The notes: a model not told the origin generated them from the sequence alone. 64,000 nt of DNA from Chitinophagaceae bacterium (GCA_014879565.1 JACSRW010000043.1:1-64000); one strand, 5' to 3'. Shown: positions 9,178-18,206, counted from the first letter of the stretch. Translations and numbers: made by a program.

Positions 9178-9228
9178 TGCACATCTGCACATCTGCACAT
9201 TTGCACATCTTCACATTTGCACATTTTC
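9178..9228. repeat. CACATCTG/CACATTTG word repeat between convergent genes
   Basis: Six units of 8-9 bases, CACATCTG and CACATTTG variants, fill the gap between two convergent genes. Read on the minus strand they are GATGTGCA-type words directly after the stop codon (9227-9229) of the HEAT-like gene. The same word type recurs at 41071-41137. Confidence 0.9.
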
Positions 9229-9727
9229 ATAGTAGTTTCCTCGCTCTTGAGCGGAAAGCCGGACTTTCCAGATCCCAGCGTTCTTCGATAATGGTTTTGA
9301 GTTCCTGGCGGATTTCCGGGTAATCGTCGGCCAGTTTATTCAATATAGTCAGCGAAAAGGCCTTGACGGCAGGTTTTTCGCGGATATCAGTGATAAAATT
9401 AAAACAGCTGTTCATGAGCCGGCCACGAAGCCTTTCAGGAATGGATATATGCTCCAGTGCCCGGACCGTGTTGCGTTTAAACGCGTCCTGGAGCCCTGGC
9501 TGTTCCAGTTTTTTGATGACGGCGGCGAGGTGTTTAGTGAGCAAAGGGGGATGAGCCTGTACGGCATAACTGAATGGCCAGGCGGCCCGCTGTACCAGTT
9601 TTTTATCTTCACCGAGAAAGATTTTCATGAGCGTGTCGAAACGTTGCTGACTCTTTCCGATCCAGCTGACCACGCGCAGGCATTGAGCTTTGGAATGTTC
9701 TTCCAGCAGGAATTCGCTCAGGTTCAT
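9227..9727 (-). CDS. HEAT-repeat-like hypothetical protein
   Basis: A 166-residue, helix-rich protein without signal peptide. The spacing of hydrophobic and charged residues, with segments such as VQRAAWPFSYAV, RNTVRALEHISIPE and VKAFSLTILNKLADDYPEI, suggests four to five HEAT-like helical repeats, as in adaptor proteins or DNA-alkylation-repeat proteins; no catalytic motif is visible. ATG 9727 is preferred; an in-frame extension to 9787 is possible but not conserved-looking. Its end runs into the word repeat at 9178-9228. Function unknown. Confidence 0.6.
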   Translation of the reverse strand: MNLSEFLLEEHSKAQCLRVVSWIGKSQQRFDTLMKIFLGEDKKLVQRAAWPFSYAVQAHPPLLTKHLAAVIKKLEQPGLQDAFKRNTVRALEHISIPERLRGRLMNSCFNFITDIREKPAVKAFSLTILNKLADDYPEIRQELKTIIEERWDLESPAFRSRARKLL

Positions 9728-9860
9728 AGAACCGAAGCTATTATAAGTCAGGGAGACTTCCAATACCCATAATATCTTTACTTTCAAAGCAGTATATTTT
9801 TGTAAATTTAGAAAATATTTCTCATAATTTATATTATGTTAAGTAATGAAATGAAAGTCG

Positions 9861-9868
9861 TACCTTTG
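9861..9868 (+). promoter_or_regulatory. -7 box of a candidate small RNA
   Basis: TACCTTTG fits TAnnTTTG. A TATG lies about 22 bases upstream in place of TTTG. No coding start follows; hairpins and a terminator do. Confidence 0.5.
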
Positions 9869-9872
9869 CACT

Positions 9873-9969
9873 GTCATAACTAACCAGCCTCGGGGTTGGT
9901 CCGGGGACTGTAATCCTGCAGTCCCCTGCTCTTTACAGGCATAAAAAAAGACCGCCGGAGCGGTCTTTT
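9873..9969 (+). ncRNA. Candidate structured small RNA, about 97 nt
   Basis: Seen directly: a -7 box at 9861-9868; hairpin 1 from ACCAGCC (9883-9889) and GGTTGGT (9894-9900) with a TCGG loop; hairpin 2 from GGGGACTG (9903-9910) and CAGTCCCC (9919-9926) with an eight-base loop; then a terminator hairpin with T4 ending at 9969. I recognise no reading frame in between. It does not match tRNA, tmRNA, SRP RNA, RNase P or a riboswitch I can name. It could be a trans-acting regulatory RNA; the 5' end is inferred from promoter geometry. It faces the convergent TPR gene and shares its terminator. Confidence 0.5.
9943..9969. terminator. Bidirectional terminator
   Basis: A7, GACCGC, loop CGGA, GCGGTC, T4. 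On the minus strand the T-run is seven long and ends the TPR/gyrA transcript; on the plus strand it would end the candidate small RNA. Confidence 0.85.
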
Positions 9970-9986
9970 CAAAATCTATTCCGTGA

Positions 9987-11330
9987 TTAGTTTTTGATGG
10001 AGTCATACACCTCATTCCACTTCTTTTCTTCAGCAGCCCATTTGGCCTGATCCGCGGGTTTGCCTTTTGCCATTACTCTTTTGAAGGAATAAATATCGGC
10101 CAGGTAACTGGCGGCTTTTTTATACTGTTGCTTATCGCGCATTTCCAGTTTTTCGCGTGCGGCAAAAATAGCGGCCGCTTTTTCATAAGGTTCTTTGGCG
10201 CCTTCCAGGGTTTCCAGGTATTCGCGGTCGAGTGCTTCCCTTTTGGCTACATCTTCCTTGGACGCCATGGTTCCGGGTTTGGTGCGGGCCTTCATGTCTT
10301 TGGCATGCGCATCGCGTTTGTCATTCACTTTGGAAGCCTTGTTGATAAAATGGTCGCCGATATACAAATAAGGAATTTCGTATCCGGGTTTGCCTTTGGC
10401 AGATTTCAAAAAGGCCTCAATCATTTTCTTTTCCAGTTCAGGGGCATTGGCCGGGGGTACGACTCCCTCATCGGCATGTTTGGGATTCAGGGTATCATAA
10501 ATAATCTCTCCCAGCACCTGGTTGGCTTTCTGATTTTCGGGGTCTGTGGCGAGCACTTCATTCAGGGCCGCCAGTTTCTCATCAAATTTGTCGGTAAGAC
10601 CTACCGCAAAATCAATTTTATCGTAATCAAAATACTGGCTTTCCGGGAAAAGTTCTTTTCCGTAGGCTTTGTACTTTTCAAAATTGGCCATGTCTTTATG
10701 GGCAAATGACTGGCTTACCATAAAACGGTAAATCCCTTCAAACCCTTCTCCGCCCACTTTGGCATCAGCCAGGCGTTTGTAGAAAACCATCGCGTCTTCG
10801 TTGTTCCCGGTTTTTTCTGCAGTAATACCGGCCAGGATCAGTACGTTCGTGTCAAGGCTTACGGTAAGCAGTTTCCGGCTGATGAGCAGGTCGGAATATT
10901 CCACCGCTTTTTTCAGTTTCACCAGGCCGGTCTCCCATTTGCTCTTGCTGTAATCCTGGTAGCCTGTAGTATAATAATTGGAATAAAGATTGATGGGGCC
11001 GTTCTGGTAAGACGGATCACTCATCAGCGTCATGGCGGGATCCATGGATTTGAATTTGGCAAAGGCGGAATCTGCAGCGGCAATCAGCTGTTCGGCTTCC
11101 GGGGTGTTCTTTTTCCCTTCCGACATAGCGTAGCCGGCATAAATAGCCGTTTTGAGGATAAAAGCTTCTGGCTTAGCGGCATATTTGGCATTGTTCATAC
11201 CCTTGTCCACTTCTGCTTTAGCCTTATCATACTGGTTCAGCATCAGGAGGGTCTTGGCATTGTCGTAGTTCTGCGCGGCAGCGGTCATTGTAACCAGACC
11301 GGCTGTCAAAAGAAGGAAGAACCTTTTCAT
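9987..11330 (-). CDS. Exported TPR-like protein downstream of gyrA
   Basis: A 447-residue protein with a cleavable signal peptide (hydrophobic run ending in TAAAQ near residue 20), so periplasmic or surface-exposed. The body is alpha-helical with TPR-like spacing, e.g. LLMLNQYDKAKAEVDKGM near the N-terminus and KKAVEYSDLLISRKLL further on; the C-terminal third is Lys-rich and lacks clear repeats. No catalytic motif is visible. It starts 25 bases after gyrA and ends at a strong terminator, so it is probably co-transcribed with gyrA. Proteins of this kind are common in the phylum and poorly characterised; a role in envelope assembly would be a guess. Confidence 0.7.
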   Translation of the reverse strand: MKRFFLLLTAGLVTMTAAAQNYDNAKTLLMLNQYDKAKAEVDKGMNNAKYAAKPEAFILKTAIYAGYAMSEGKKNTPEAEQLIAAADSAFAKFKSMDPAMTLMSDPSYQNGPINLYSNYYTTGYQDYSKSKWETGLVKLKKAVEYSDLLISRKLLTVSLDTNVLILAGITAEKTGNNEDAMVFYKRLADAKVGGEGFEGIYRFMVSQSFAHKDMANFEKYKAYGKELFPESQYFDYDKIDFAVGLTDKFDEKLAALNEVLATDPENQKANQVLGEIIYDTLNPKHADEGVVPPANAPELEKKMIEAFLKSAKGKPGYEIPYLYIGDHFINKASKVNDKRDAHAKDMKARTKPGTMASKEDVAKREALDREYLETLEGAKEPYEKAAAIFAAREKLEMRDKQQYKKAASYLADIYSFKRVMAKGKPADQAKWAAEEKKWNEVYDSIKN

Positions 11331-11355
11331 TTTTGTGAGTTGAGTTGTTTATTGA

Positions 11356-13968
11356 TTATTCCGTAACACTTTCTCCGGTAGATGCGTTTTCATCCCCGTT
11401 GGTTGCGTTAGCAGAACCATTATCCGTATTTTCTGCGGCCGTTTCTTCCCCGGTTTCAGGTTGTGAATGGCCGTTCCCGTTCTGGGTCTGGTCATCCAGG
11501 CAGGTGATGGCCGCGATTTCATCACCTTCATCCAGACGGATCAGTTTTACCCCCTGTGTGGCCCTTCCCTGTTCACTGATCCCGCTGACCGGCATCCGGA
11601 TGGTTACCCCGCTTTTACAGGTGATCATGATATCCTCTTTCTCTTCCACGGCCAGTAACCCCACGAGGGAACCGGTTTTGTCTGTTACGTTGATGGTCTT
11701 CACCCCTTTTCCACCGCGGTTGGTAAAGCGGTATTCATCCACCGGGGTACGTTTGCCAAATCCTTTTTCACTGACCACGAGTACGGTTCTGGATGCATCG
11801 GTCTCAGGGTTTACACAGATCATGCCGATCACTTCATCGGTTGCGTCATCCACTTCAATACCCGCTACCCCGATGGCACCCCGGCCGGTAGGTCTGACTT
11901 TATCTTCCGAGAACCGGATCGCACGGCCGCTCTTCACCGCCATCATGATTTCAGATTTGCCATCTGTCATCCGGGCTTCAAGCAGTTCATCCCCTTCTAC
12001 AATGGTAATGGCATTGACCCCTGTCTGCCGCGGCCGGCTGAAATCTGCCAGTTCGGTTTTTTTGATAATCCCTTTACGGGTACAAAGTACGATATTGTGG
12101 GCGTTGACAAATTCCTCGTCCTTCAGGTCTTTTACATCCAGGATGGCCCGTACCTTATCATCCGGAGGCAACTGAATCAGGTTCTGAATAGCCCGGCCCT
12201 TTCCGGTCTTCTCCCCTTCCGGAATCTCGTAAACATTGAGCCAGTAACACCGGCCTTTTTCTGTAAAGAAAAGCATGGTATGGTGCGTGGAAGCCACAAA
12301 AAGGTGTTCAATATAATCTTCCTCGCGGGTGCGTCCGCCCATCACTCCCCTGCCCCCGCGGCGCTGGGCCCGGTACTCTTCCGCCGGTGTACGTTTGATA
12401 TAACCCAGGTGGGAAATGGTGATCACCACATCTTCTTCCTTGATCAGGTCTTTAATTTTTACCTCATTATCCAGGAAGGTAATTTCCGTTTTACGGGCAT
12501 CCCCGAATTTTTCCTTTATTTCCAGTAATTCGGTTTTGATCAGCTCAAACCGCATATGTTCATTGCTGAGCAGTTCATTCAGGTGGGCGATCAGTTTCAT
12601 CAGTTCATCATATTCTTCCTTGATCTTATCCCTTTCCATGCCTGTCAGCCGCTGCAGCCTTAATTCCAGGATCGCCTTGGCCTGCACTTCATCCAGTCCC
12701 CAGCCGGCATTCACCAGGTTTTCTTTGGCTATTTCCGGGGTGGCTGACTGCCGGATCAGGCTGATAACCTCATCCAGGTGATCCAGGGCGATCAGGTAAC
12801 CCCGCAGGATATGCGCTCTTTTCTCCGCTTCATTGAGTTCGAAACGGGTACGCCGTACCACCACTTCATGACGGAATTCCACAAACTCGCTGATCAGGTC
12901 TTTCAGGTTCAGGATACGCGGACGGCCTTTTACAATGGCTACATTATTGATGCCATAGGAGGTCTGCAGATCCGTATGCTTGAACAACTGGTTGATGATC
13001 ACATTGGCAATCGCGTCACGTTTCAGATCAAGTACAACGCGGGTGCCTTCTTTCTCATTGGATTCATTGTTCACATGGGCAATGCCCTCAATAATCTTTT
13101 CATTGACCAGTTCCCCGATCCGGTTGGTCAGGGCATCGCGGTTTACCTGGTAAGGCACTTCCGTGATAATGATCTGCTCCCGGCCGCTGGGTTTGGTTTC
13201 CACCGTCAGTCTTCCCCTTACCACCACCCGGCCCCGGCCGAAATGCATGGCGGCTTTCACCCCCTCCATTCCGTAGATGATACCCCCGGTGGGAAAATCA
13301 GGCGCTTTGACATGCTGCATCAGTTCATCAATGCTGATTTCCCGGTTGTCTATATAGGCCACACAGCCGTCTATCACTTCGGACAGATTATGCGGCATCA
13401 TATTGGTGGCCATACCCACGGCAATACCACTGGAACCATTCACCAGTAATTGCGGAATACGGGTGGGCAGTACCGTCGGTTCTTTTTCCGAATCATCAAA
13501 GTTGAGCTGGAAATCCACCGTATCCTTTTCAATATCATCCAGCATATGTTCCGCGAGCCGCTCCAGCCTCGCTTCGGTATAACGCATCGCCGCAGGGCCG
13601 TCACCATCCTGGTTTCCGAAGTTCCCCTGGCCGTCAATCATCGTATAGCGCAGGTTCCATTCCTGGGCCATCCGCACCATGGCATCATAAACCGAACTGT
13701 CCCCATGCGGGTGATATTTACCCAGCACTTCCCCCACAATACGGGCCGACTTTTTAAAGGGCTTGTTGTAATGGATACCCAGTTCGTTCATTGCAAATAA
13801 CACCCGGCGGTGAACGGGTTTCAGCCCGTCCCGTACATCGGGCAGGGCCCGGCCCACAATCACCGACATGGAATAGTCGATATAGGCCGTTTTCATCTGC
13901 TCCTCTATGTTGACAGGAATGATCCGGTTATGGTCACTTGTTTCCTGCGGCTGTAAATTCTCTTCCAT
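11356..13968 (-). CDS. gyrA: DNA gyrase subunit A
   Basis: Breaks and rejoins DNA for negative supercoiling as part of GyrA2B2. The 870 residues match the usual length. Catalytic Tyr130 is in [10 protein letters not shown]. The quinolone-determining region reads [19 protein letters not shown], with Ser91 and Asp95 at the positions of E. coli Ser83 and Asp87, so the common resistance changes are absent. The C-terminal beta-pinwheel has the GyrA box QRRGGRG within [13 protein letters not shown], which separates gyrase from topoisomerase IV. An acidic, Asn/Thr-rich tail of about 45 residues ends the protein. No clear promoter box is visible upstream. gyrB is not in the window. Confidence 0.98.
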   Translation of the reverse strand: MEENLQPQETSDHNRIIPVNIEEQMKTAYIDYSMSVIVGRALPDVRDGLKPVHRRVLFAMNELGIHYNKPFKKSARIVGEVLGKYHPHGDSSVYDAMVRMAQEWNLRYTMIDGQGNFGNQDGDGPAAMRYTEARLERLAEHMLDDIEKDTVDFQLNFDDSEKEPTVLPTRIPQLLVNGSSGIAVGMATNMMPHNLSEVIDGCVAYIDNREISIDELMQHVKAPDFPTGGIIYGMEGVKAAMHFGRGRVVVRGRLTVETKPSGREQIIITEVPYQVNRDALTNRIGELVNEKIIEGIAHVNNESNEKEGTRVVLDLKRDAIANVIINQLFKHTDLQTSYGINNVAIVKGRPRILNLKDLISEFVEFRHEVVVRRTRFELNEAEKRAHILRGYLIALDHLDEVISLIRQSATPEIAKENLVNAGWGLDEVQAKAILELRLQRLTGMERDKIKEEYDELMKLIAHLNELLSNEHMRFELIKTELLEIKEKFGDARKTEITFLDNEVKIKDLIKEEDVVITISHLGYIKRTPAEEYRAQRRGGRGVMGGRTREEDYIEHLFVASTHHTMLFFTEKGRCYWLNVYEIPEGEKTGKGRAIQNLIQLPPDDKVRAILDVKDLKDEEFVNAHNIVLCTRKGIIKKTELADFSRPRQTGVNAITIVEGDELLEARMTDGKSEIMMAVKSGRAIRFSEDKVRPTGRGAIGVAGIEVDDATDEVIGMICVNPETDASRTVLVVSEKGFGKRTPVDEYRFTNRGGKGVKTINVTDKTGSLVGLLAVEEKEDIMITCKSGVTIRMPVSGISEQGRATQGVKLIRLDEGDEIAAITCLDDQTQNGNGHSQPETGEETAAENTDNGSANATNGDENASTGESVTE

Positions 13969-14170
13969 TTGTCTTTTTTTCCGTCGCTTTTAAAGGTTGG
14001 TTTTTGGGTCAGCCACCCGTTTTTTTAGGGCTTTCCGGGGGCCTGCAAATCTACTTTTTTAGCCCCTGAAAACCTGATATAAACCCCCTTTTTTCCCGCT
14101 ATTTTATCCACCTTTGTTAATACCGGTATGCCCCGTATTTTCCCTGCGGAAAACCGCCGGATTCCTCCCC

Positions 14171-14217
14171 GAAAAAAAGCAGCCGCCTTCTCTCCGTTTC
14201 CGGAAAAAAAGGCGGCT
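14171..14217 (-). terminator. Terminator of the beta-barrel gene
   Basis: On the minus strand AGCCGCCTT and AAGGCGGCT pair around an inner TTTCCGGAAA palindrome and are followed by GCTTTTTTTC. It sits 25 bases beyond the stop of the beta-barrel gene. The rest of 13969-14241 shows no supported gene. Confidence 0.8.
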
Positions 14218-14241
14218 GAAATCCGCGTTGAATGGAACACC

Positions 14242-14826
14242 TCAGCGTTTCGTCAGCGGGATATAGACACTCAGCTGCACCACCCCGTTTTTAAAATCGG
14301 GATCTATTGCTGATGTACTGAAATCGCCCACTTTACTCAGACCGGCAGTATACCGGGCGCCGATCCCGAACCCTTTTTTGCCCTGGTAACCCAGTCCGGC
14401 AGCCGCTGCGAGGTCAAGGTTTTTGGCAAATTCGTTGATGGTATTATCGCCCAGTTCGTCGGAGATTTTAAAGCCTACCTGCGGACCGGCTTCCAGGTAA
14501 AACCCTGTCAGTCCCCGGTACCGTAACATAACAGGCACCGTTACATAGGTCACTTTCCAGTTATGGGTACCCAGGCTGCCGCCGGAATCAATTTTGGCCC
14601 CCTGCGTGGAGACCATGATTTCTGGCTGCAGTCCCAGTTTTCCGAATTTGAAATTCAGGTATAAGCCGCCGTGATAACCCACGAGGGCATTTTTTTTCAC
14701 TGCATTAAAATCACCTCCGGAGAAATTACTGATATTGGCCCCGGCTTTCAGGCCGAGCTGGAAACTTTGCGCACGCCCGGCCTGCAGCAGCAGCAGGGCA
14801 AAAGCCATCACAATGATTTTTTTCAT
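14242..14826 (-). CDS. Outer-membrane beta-barrel protein (PorT/OMP_b-brl_2 type)
   Basis: A 194-residue protein with a signal peptide ending at about residue 20 (LLLLQAGRAQ). It begins the barrel with FQLGLKAGANISNFSGGDF, typical of the PF13568 outer-membrane family, and shows alternating hydrophobic strands with Gly/aromatic turns (YHGGLYLNFKFGKLGLQPE, GFYLEAGPQVGFKI, GFGIGARYTAGLSKV). About eight strands are predicted. The last strand ends in VQLSVYIPLTKR. Function unknown; such proteins are abundant in the phylum. It has its own promoter and terminator. Confidence 0.8.
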   Translation of the reverse strand: MKKIIVMAFALLLLQAGRAQSFQLGLKAGANISNFSGGDFNAVKKNALVGYHGGLYLNFKFGKLGLQPEIMVSTQGAKIDSGGSLGTHNWKVTYVTVPVMLRYRGLTGFYLEAGPQVGFKISDELGDNTINEFAKNLDLAAAAGLGYQGKKGFGIGARYTAGLSKVGDFSTSAIDPDFKNGVVQLSVYIPLTKR

Positions 14827-14863
14827 GGTTTGTGTTTTCGGGTTTAAAAAGATTAACGGTAGT

Positions 14864-14871
14864 CAAAGATA
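14864..14871 (-). promoter_or_regulatory. -7 box of the beta-barrel gene
   Basis: TATCTTTG on the minus strand fits TAnnTTTG and lies 37 bases before the ATG. Confidence 0.6.
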
Positions 14872-14953
14872 AACCCGGTAATTTCAAAATCAACCTTGAT
14901 ATTTGTTAAAGAAAAGGCGGCCTCCTGTTCGCCGCAGCTAAACTGTGTTGCAT

Positions 14954-16468
14954 ATGAAAACCATTCTCTTGTTTGGAGCGGGAAAATCCGCCACCGTACT
15001 GATTGATTACCTGATCGCCGAAGCGCCGGCCGAAAACTGGCATCTCCTGCTGGTGGATGCCAGCCTTGAACTTGCCTTGTCCAAAACAGGAGGATCTCCG
15101 TATGCCACGGCCCTCTCCTTTGATATCCGCGAATCTGCGGAGAGAGCAGCCCATATCAGTAAAGCGGATATTGTGATTTCCTTACTCCCTCCTCACCTGC
15201 ATATTGAAGTGGCCCGGGATTGTGTACGGTTGAAGAAAAACCTGCTCACCGCTTCCTATATGGACCCGGAAATAAAAAAACTGGAAACGGACATACAGGA
15301 AGCCGGTCTGTTCTTCCTCTATGAAATGGGACTGGACCCGGGAATTGATCATATGAGTGCCATGCAGCTGATCAACAATATCCGTGCAAAGGGCGGGGAA
15401 ATCCATACGTTCCGCTCGCATTGCGGGGGACTGGTAGCGCCGGAAAGTGATGACAATCCCTGGCATTATAAAATCAGCTGGAATCCCCGGAATATCGTAC
15501 TCGCCGGAAAAGCGGGTGCGCATTACCGTGATAACGGACAGGAAGTCAACATACCATATGAACAGCTTTTTAACAATGAACAGCTGGTCAGTATACCCGG
15601 ACTGGGAACCCTGGCCTGGTATGCCAACCGGGATTCCCTCAGTTATACAACCCTCTACGGTCTGGAAAATACCCGGACCTTTGTCCGCACCACCCTGCGT
15701 CACCCGGATTTTCTTTACGGGTGGAATAATATTATTGAACTGAAACTGACCGATGAGACCCCGGCCTATGCCTCCGACGGAATGACCCTGCGGGAACTCT
15801 TCCATGAACACCTGGAAAAACAGGGTTTTGGTCAATGGATTAACCGGAAAATCAGTGAACGCCTGGAGCAAACCCGGGCCTTACTGGAAAAACTGACGGA
15901 ACTGGACGATGTGGAAACCGCGGCCGGAGAAGCCGGTGAGCGCCCCTCTTCCTCCTTTATGGCCGCCGACGCAAAAGGGAATCTCGTGGAATACGATACG
16001 GAAGCGGTAAAAACGGACGCAGCAGCCACCCTCGCACATAAAATGCATGAAGCCAACCTGACACTGAAACAACTTTTTTTCCTCGGACTGGATGATGAAC
16101 AAACCCTGGTGAATAAAGGTTTCTGCAGTGCCGCAGATATACTGCAACTGGCCCTGGAGAAAAAACTGGTGTTGCATCCGGATGACCGGGATATGATTGT
16201 AATGCTCCACGAAATCGGCTATTCACTGAAAGGAAAAGAGAAAACTATCCGGAGCTCCCTGGTGGTGAAGGGCGAAAATAATCTGCGTACCGCCATGGCC
16301 AAAACGGTGGGACTGCCCCTTGGCATTGCGGCAAAAATGGTCTTAAGCGGAGTAATAAATATGCAGGGACTTCATATCCCCACTTCTGCCGGCATCTATG
16401 AACCGGTGCTGAAAGAACTGGCAGGGCTGGGGGTTTGTTTTGAAGAGAATGAGGAGGGTGAGCAGTGA
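14954..16468 (+). CDS. Saccharopine dehydrogenase-like protein
   Basis: Resembles the NADP+-dependent, glutamate-forming saccharopine reductase family. The Rossmann motif LLFGAGKSAT is at the very N-terminus from ATG 14954, and MGLDPGIDHMSAM is the family segment at about 135. The GTG upstream (14945) would add only three residues. The 504-residue length is normal for the two-domain enzyme plus about 60 further residues near 300-370 rich in Glu/Ala. In lysine metabolism it would act on 2-aminoadipate semialdehyde or saccharopine, but partner genes are not here, so the direction is unknown. The downstream word repeat separates it from the sirtuin. Confidence 0.82.
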   Translation: MKTILLFGAGKSATVLIDYLIAEAPAENWHLLLVDASLELALSKTGGSPYATALSFDIRESAERAAHISKADIVISLLPPHLHIEVARDCVRLKKNLLTASYMDPEIKKLETDIQEAGLFFLYEMGLDPGIDHMSAMQLINNIRAKGGEIHTFRSHCGGLVAPESDDNPWHYKISWNPRNIVLAGKAGAHYRDNGQEVNIPYEQLFNNEQLVSIPGLGTLAWYANRDSLSYTTLYGLENTRTFVRTTLRHPDFLYGWNNIIELKLTDETPAYASDGMTLRELFHEHLEKQGFGQWINRKISERLEQTRALLEKLTELDDVETAAGEAGERPSSSFMAADAKGNLVEYDTEAVKTDAAATLAHKMHEANLTLKQLFFLGLDDEQTLVNKGFCSAADILQLALEKKLVLHPDDRDMIVMLHEIGYSLKGKEKTIRSSLVVKGENNLRTAMAKTVGLPLGIAAKMVLSGVINMQGLHIPTSAGIYEPVLKELAGLGVCFEENEEGEQ

Positions 16469-16500
16469 GCTTGCCTGCCGGCGAGGCAGGCAGTGAGTCG
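16459..16500 (+). repeat. GTGAG word repeat interrupted by a GC-rich palindrome
   Basis: After the dehydrogenase stop, GTGAGCAGTGAG is followed by the palindrome TGCCTGCC-GGCGA-GGCAGGCA (16472-16492) and then CAGTGAGTCGTGAC. CAGTGAG occurs on both sides (16463-16469 and 16491-16497), as if the palindrome had entered a pre-existing word. Confidence 0.8.
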
Positions 16501-16539
16501 TGACCAATCCGCTGACTTGTTATTAAAAAAAATGCGGGA

Positions 16540-17226
16540 ATGAAGAAACTCGTAATCCTGACCGGCGCAGGGATCAGCGCTGAAAGCGGACTCAAAACCT
16601 TCCGGGACAGTGATGGTCTCTGGGAAGGCTATAATGTGGAAGATGTAGCCACCCCCCGGGCCTGGAAAAAAAATCCGCAGCTTGTACTTGATTTTTATAA
16701 TTACCGGCGGAAAAACGTACTGGACGCAGTACCCAACGCCGCGCATTACGGTCTTGCGGAACTGGAGAAAAGTTTTGACGTACACATCATTACCCAGAAT
16801 ATTGATGATTTGCATGAACGGGCCGGTTCAACCAAAATCATGCATCTCCACGGAGAAATATTCAAGATGCGCAGTGAGAGAAATACCAACCTTGTATATG
16901 AAATACGCGGCGATATACAGCTGGGCGATAAAGCGGCCGACGGCGCGCAGCTTCGTCCCCATATTGTATGGTTTGAAGAGCCGGTGCCTATGATGGAAAA
17001 AGCCGTGCCCCTGGTGCTGGAAGCCGATCTGTTTGCCGTCATCGGCACTTCACTGGTTGTTTATCCGGCTGCCGGACTTGTACATTATGCCCGGCCTGAG
17101 ATTCCCCTTTTTGTACTCGACAAGAAAATCCCCTATATCAGCAACAATGCCCGGCTTACAACGATTGAAAAACCCGCCACAGAAGGTATAACCGATCTGC
17201 AGCAGGCCTTACAACCCTATTGCTGA
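16540..17226 (+). CDS. cobB: Sir2-family NAD+-dependent protein deacylase without zinc cysteines
   Basis: Removes acyl groups from lysines with NAD+. The 228 residues carry GAGISAESGLKTFR (7-20), QNIDDLHERAGS and the catalytic-His motif HLHGE. FYNYRRKNV has Tyr and Arg where SIRT5/CobB bind succinyl or malonyl groups, so desuccinylase activity is possible. The zinc-binding part, normally two CxxC pairs, contains no Cys (IFKMRSERNTNLVYEIR and following), a pattern I recall from other Bacteroidota sirtuins. The conserved WFGE is WFEE here. The fold is clear; the symbol is by family and the substrate open. Confidence 0.88.
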   Translation: MKKLVILTGAGISAESGLKTFRDSDGLWEGYNVEDVATPRAWKKNPQLVLDFYNYRRKNVLDAVPNAAHYGLAELEKSFDVHIITQNIDDLHERAGSTKIMHLHGEIFKMRSERNTNLVYEIRGDIQLGDKAADGAQLRPHIVWFEEPVPMMEKAVPLVLEADLFAVIGTSLVVYPAAGLVHYARPEIPLFVLDKKIPYISNNARLTTIEKPATEGITDLQQALQPYC

Positions 17227-17234
17227 TCCACTCA

Positions 17235-18113
17235 CTACATCCGCTTCCGCTTCATCAGCCAGAAAGCCAGCCCGGCGCCAACCAATACCAGTGGCCATAC
17301 ACTTACAATTCCGATACCGGCATCCAGCAGCCAGTTCGCACCTGTTTTAAAGGCAGCCCCCAGTCTTTTAAAATAACCCGGACGTTCATTCGCTGCATTT
17401 TCATCGGTTATTTCATAATAAGTGAGGTTAATTGTGCTGTAGGCGGCTGACTGAGAAAGGTATTGCACCCGCCCTGCCGCCGCGTCAATCTCTTCCTGAA
17501 TGGTATTAATATAACTTTGTACCTGCAGGATCTCTTCAATATTTTTTGCCTGTTTCAGCAATTCAAGGTAACGAAGTCTGACTTGTTTTTTGGATTCCAT
17601 CCTGGCCCGGGTATCCACAAATTCAGCCGTTACATCCTCTGAACGGATACTGCGTTCTTCGGTTTTTTCCACGGACGCTGATATACCATTCAGCGCTGCG
17701 TCAAACTGATCCACGGGTACTTTGATCACAAGGCTGGTCTCTTTGCGCCAGTCGTTTTCCGTTTGTTCTTCTGAGGCTACATAGCCCCCGTATTGTTTTA
17801 CTTTTTCCCGGATTGTTTTATAATAATCAGTCCCGTTTTTAACCTGCACACGCAGGGTGGCTGTTTTGATAATTTTTTTATCCCAGTCGGGACGCGGTGC
17901 CGGTACAGGGACCGGTTCTTTATCATTCCGCTGCTCTTCTTTATAATCTCCGGTTATACCCGCTGTGTCAGCGGCCGGTTTACCTTGCTCCTGCTGGTTG
18001 TTCAAGGATGGCACGTCAACAGGGGCTTCGGTTTTTTGATCACTGTTTTTGGCATTACAGGCAACGATCAGCAGCAACAGCATACCGATCCCTGTCAGGA
18101 AATATTTTTTCAT
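17235..18113 (-). CDS. DUF4349 lipoprotein with C-terminal membrane anchor
   Basis: A 292-residue protein: lipobox LIVAC (Cys19), a Pro/Glu-rich linker, then the DUF4349 domain from about 80 with KIIKTATLRVQV, a central coiled coil (ESKKQVRLRYLELLKQAKNI and onwards) and SAAYSTINLTYYEI. A transmembrane helix near the C-terminus (VWPLVLVGAGLAFWLM) is followed by RKRM. The topology, lipid anchor plus C-terminal helix, points to the periplasmic face of the inner membrane. Family function is unknown. It converges on the sirtuin with an eight-base gap. Confidence 0.82.
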   Translation of the reverse strand: MKKYFLTGIGMLLLLIVACNAKNSDQKTEAPVDVPSLNNQQEQGKPAADTAGITGDYKEEQRNDKEPVPVPAPRPDWDKKIIKTATLRVQVKNGTDYYKTIREKVKQYGGYVASEEQTENDWRKETSLVIKVPVDQFDAALNGISASVEKTEERSIRSEDVTAEFVDTRARMESKKQVRLRYLELLKQAKNIEEILQVQSYINTIQEEIDAAAGRVQYLSQSAAYSTINLTYYEITDENAANERPGYFKRLGAAFKTGANWLLDAGIGIVSVWPLVLVGAGLAFWLMKRKRM

Positions 18114-18158
18114 GGCAATTATTTAGGGTTAGATGAGGATTTTGCTTTTTTGCACAAA

Positions 18159-18202
18159 GAATGCCCCGGCAGAAATAAATTTTATTCCCGGCCGGGGCAT
18201 TC
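18159..18202. terminator. Long inverted repeat, probable terminator
   Basis: GAATGCCCCGGC (18159-18170) and GCCGGGGCATTC (18191-18202) form a 12-bp perfect stem with an AT-rich loop. CTTTTTA follows on the plus strand; the minus-strand tail is weaker. It separates the DUF4349 gene from the gene at 18207. Confidence 0.65.
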
Positions 18203-18206
18203 CTTT

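Noticed and set aside
9873-9969. 6S RNA
   Set aside because: The expected long closing stem with a central open bubble is not seen; two separate short hairpins are present.
11345-12175. 276-codon plus-strand open frame opposite gyrA
   Set aside because: Ser/Thr/Pro-rich antisense translation of the GyrA C-terminal domain.
14025-14240. 71-codon minus-strand open frame between gyrA and the beta-barrel gene
   Set aside because: It contains the terminator hairpin and lacks a promoter box.
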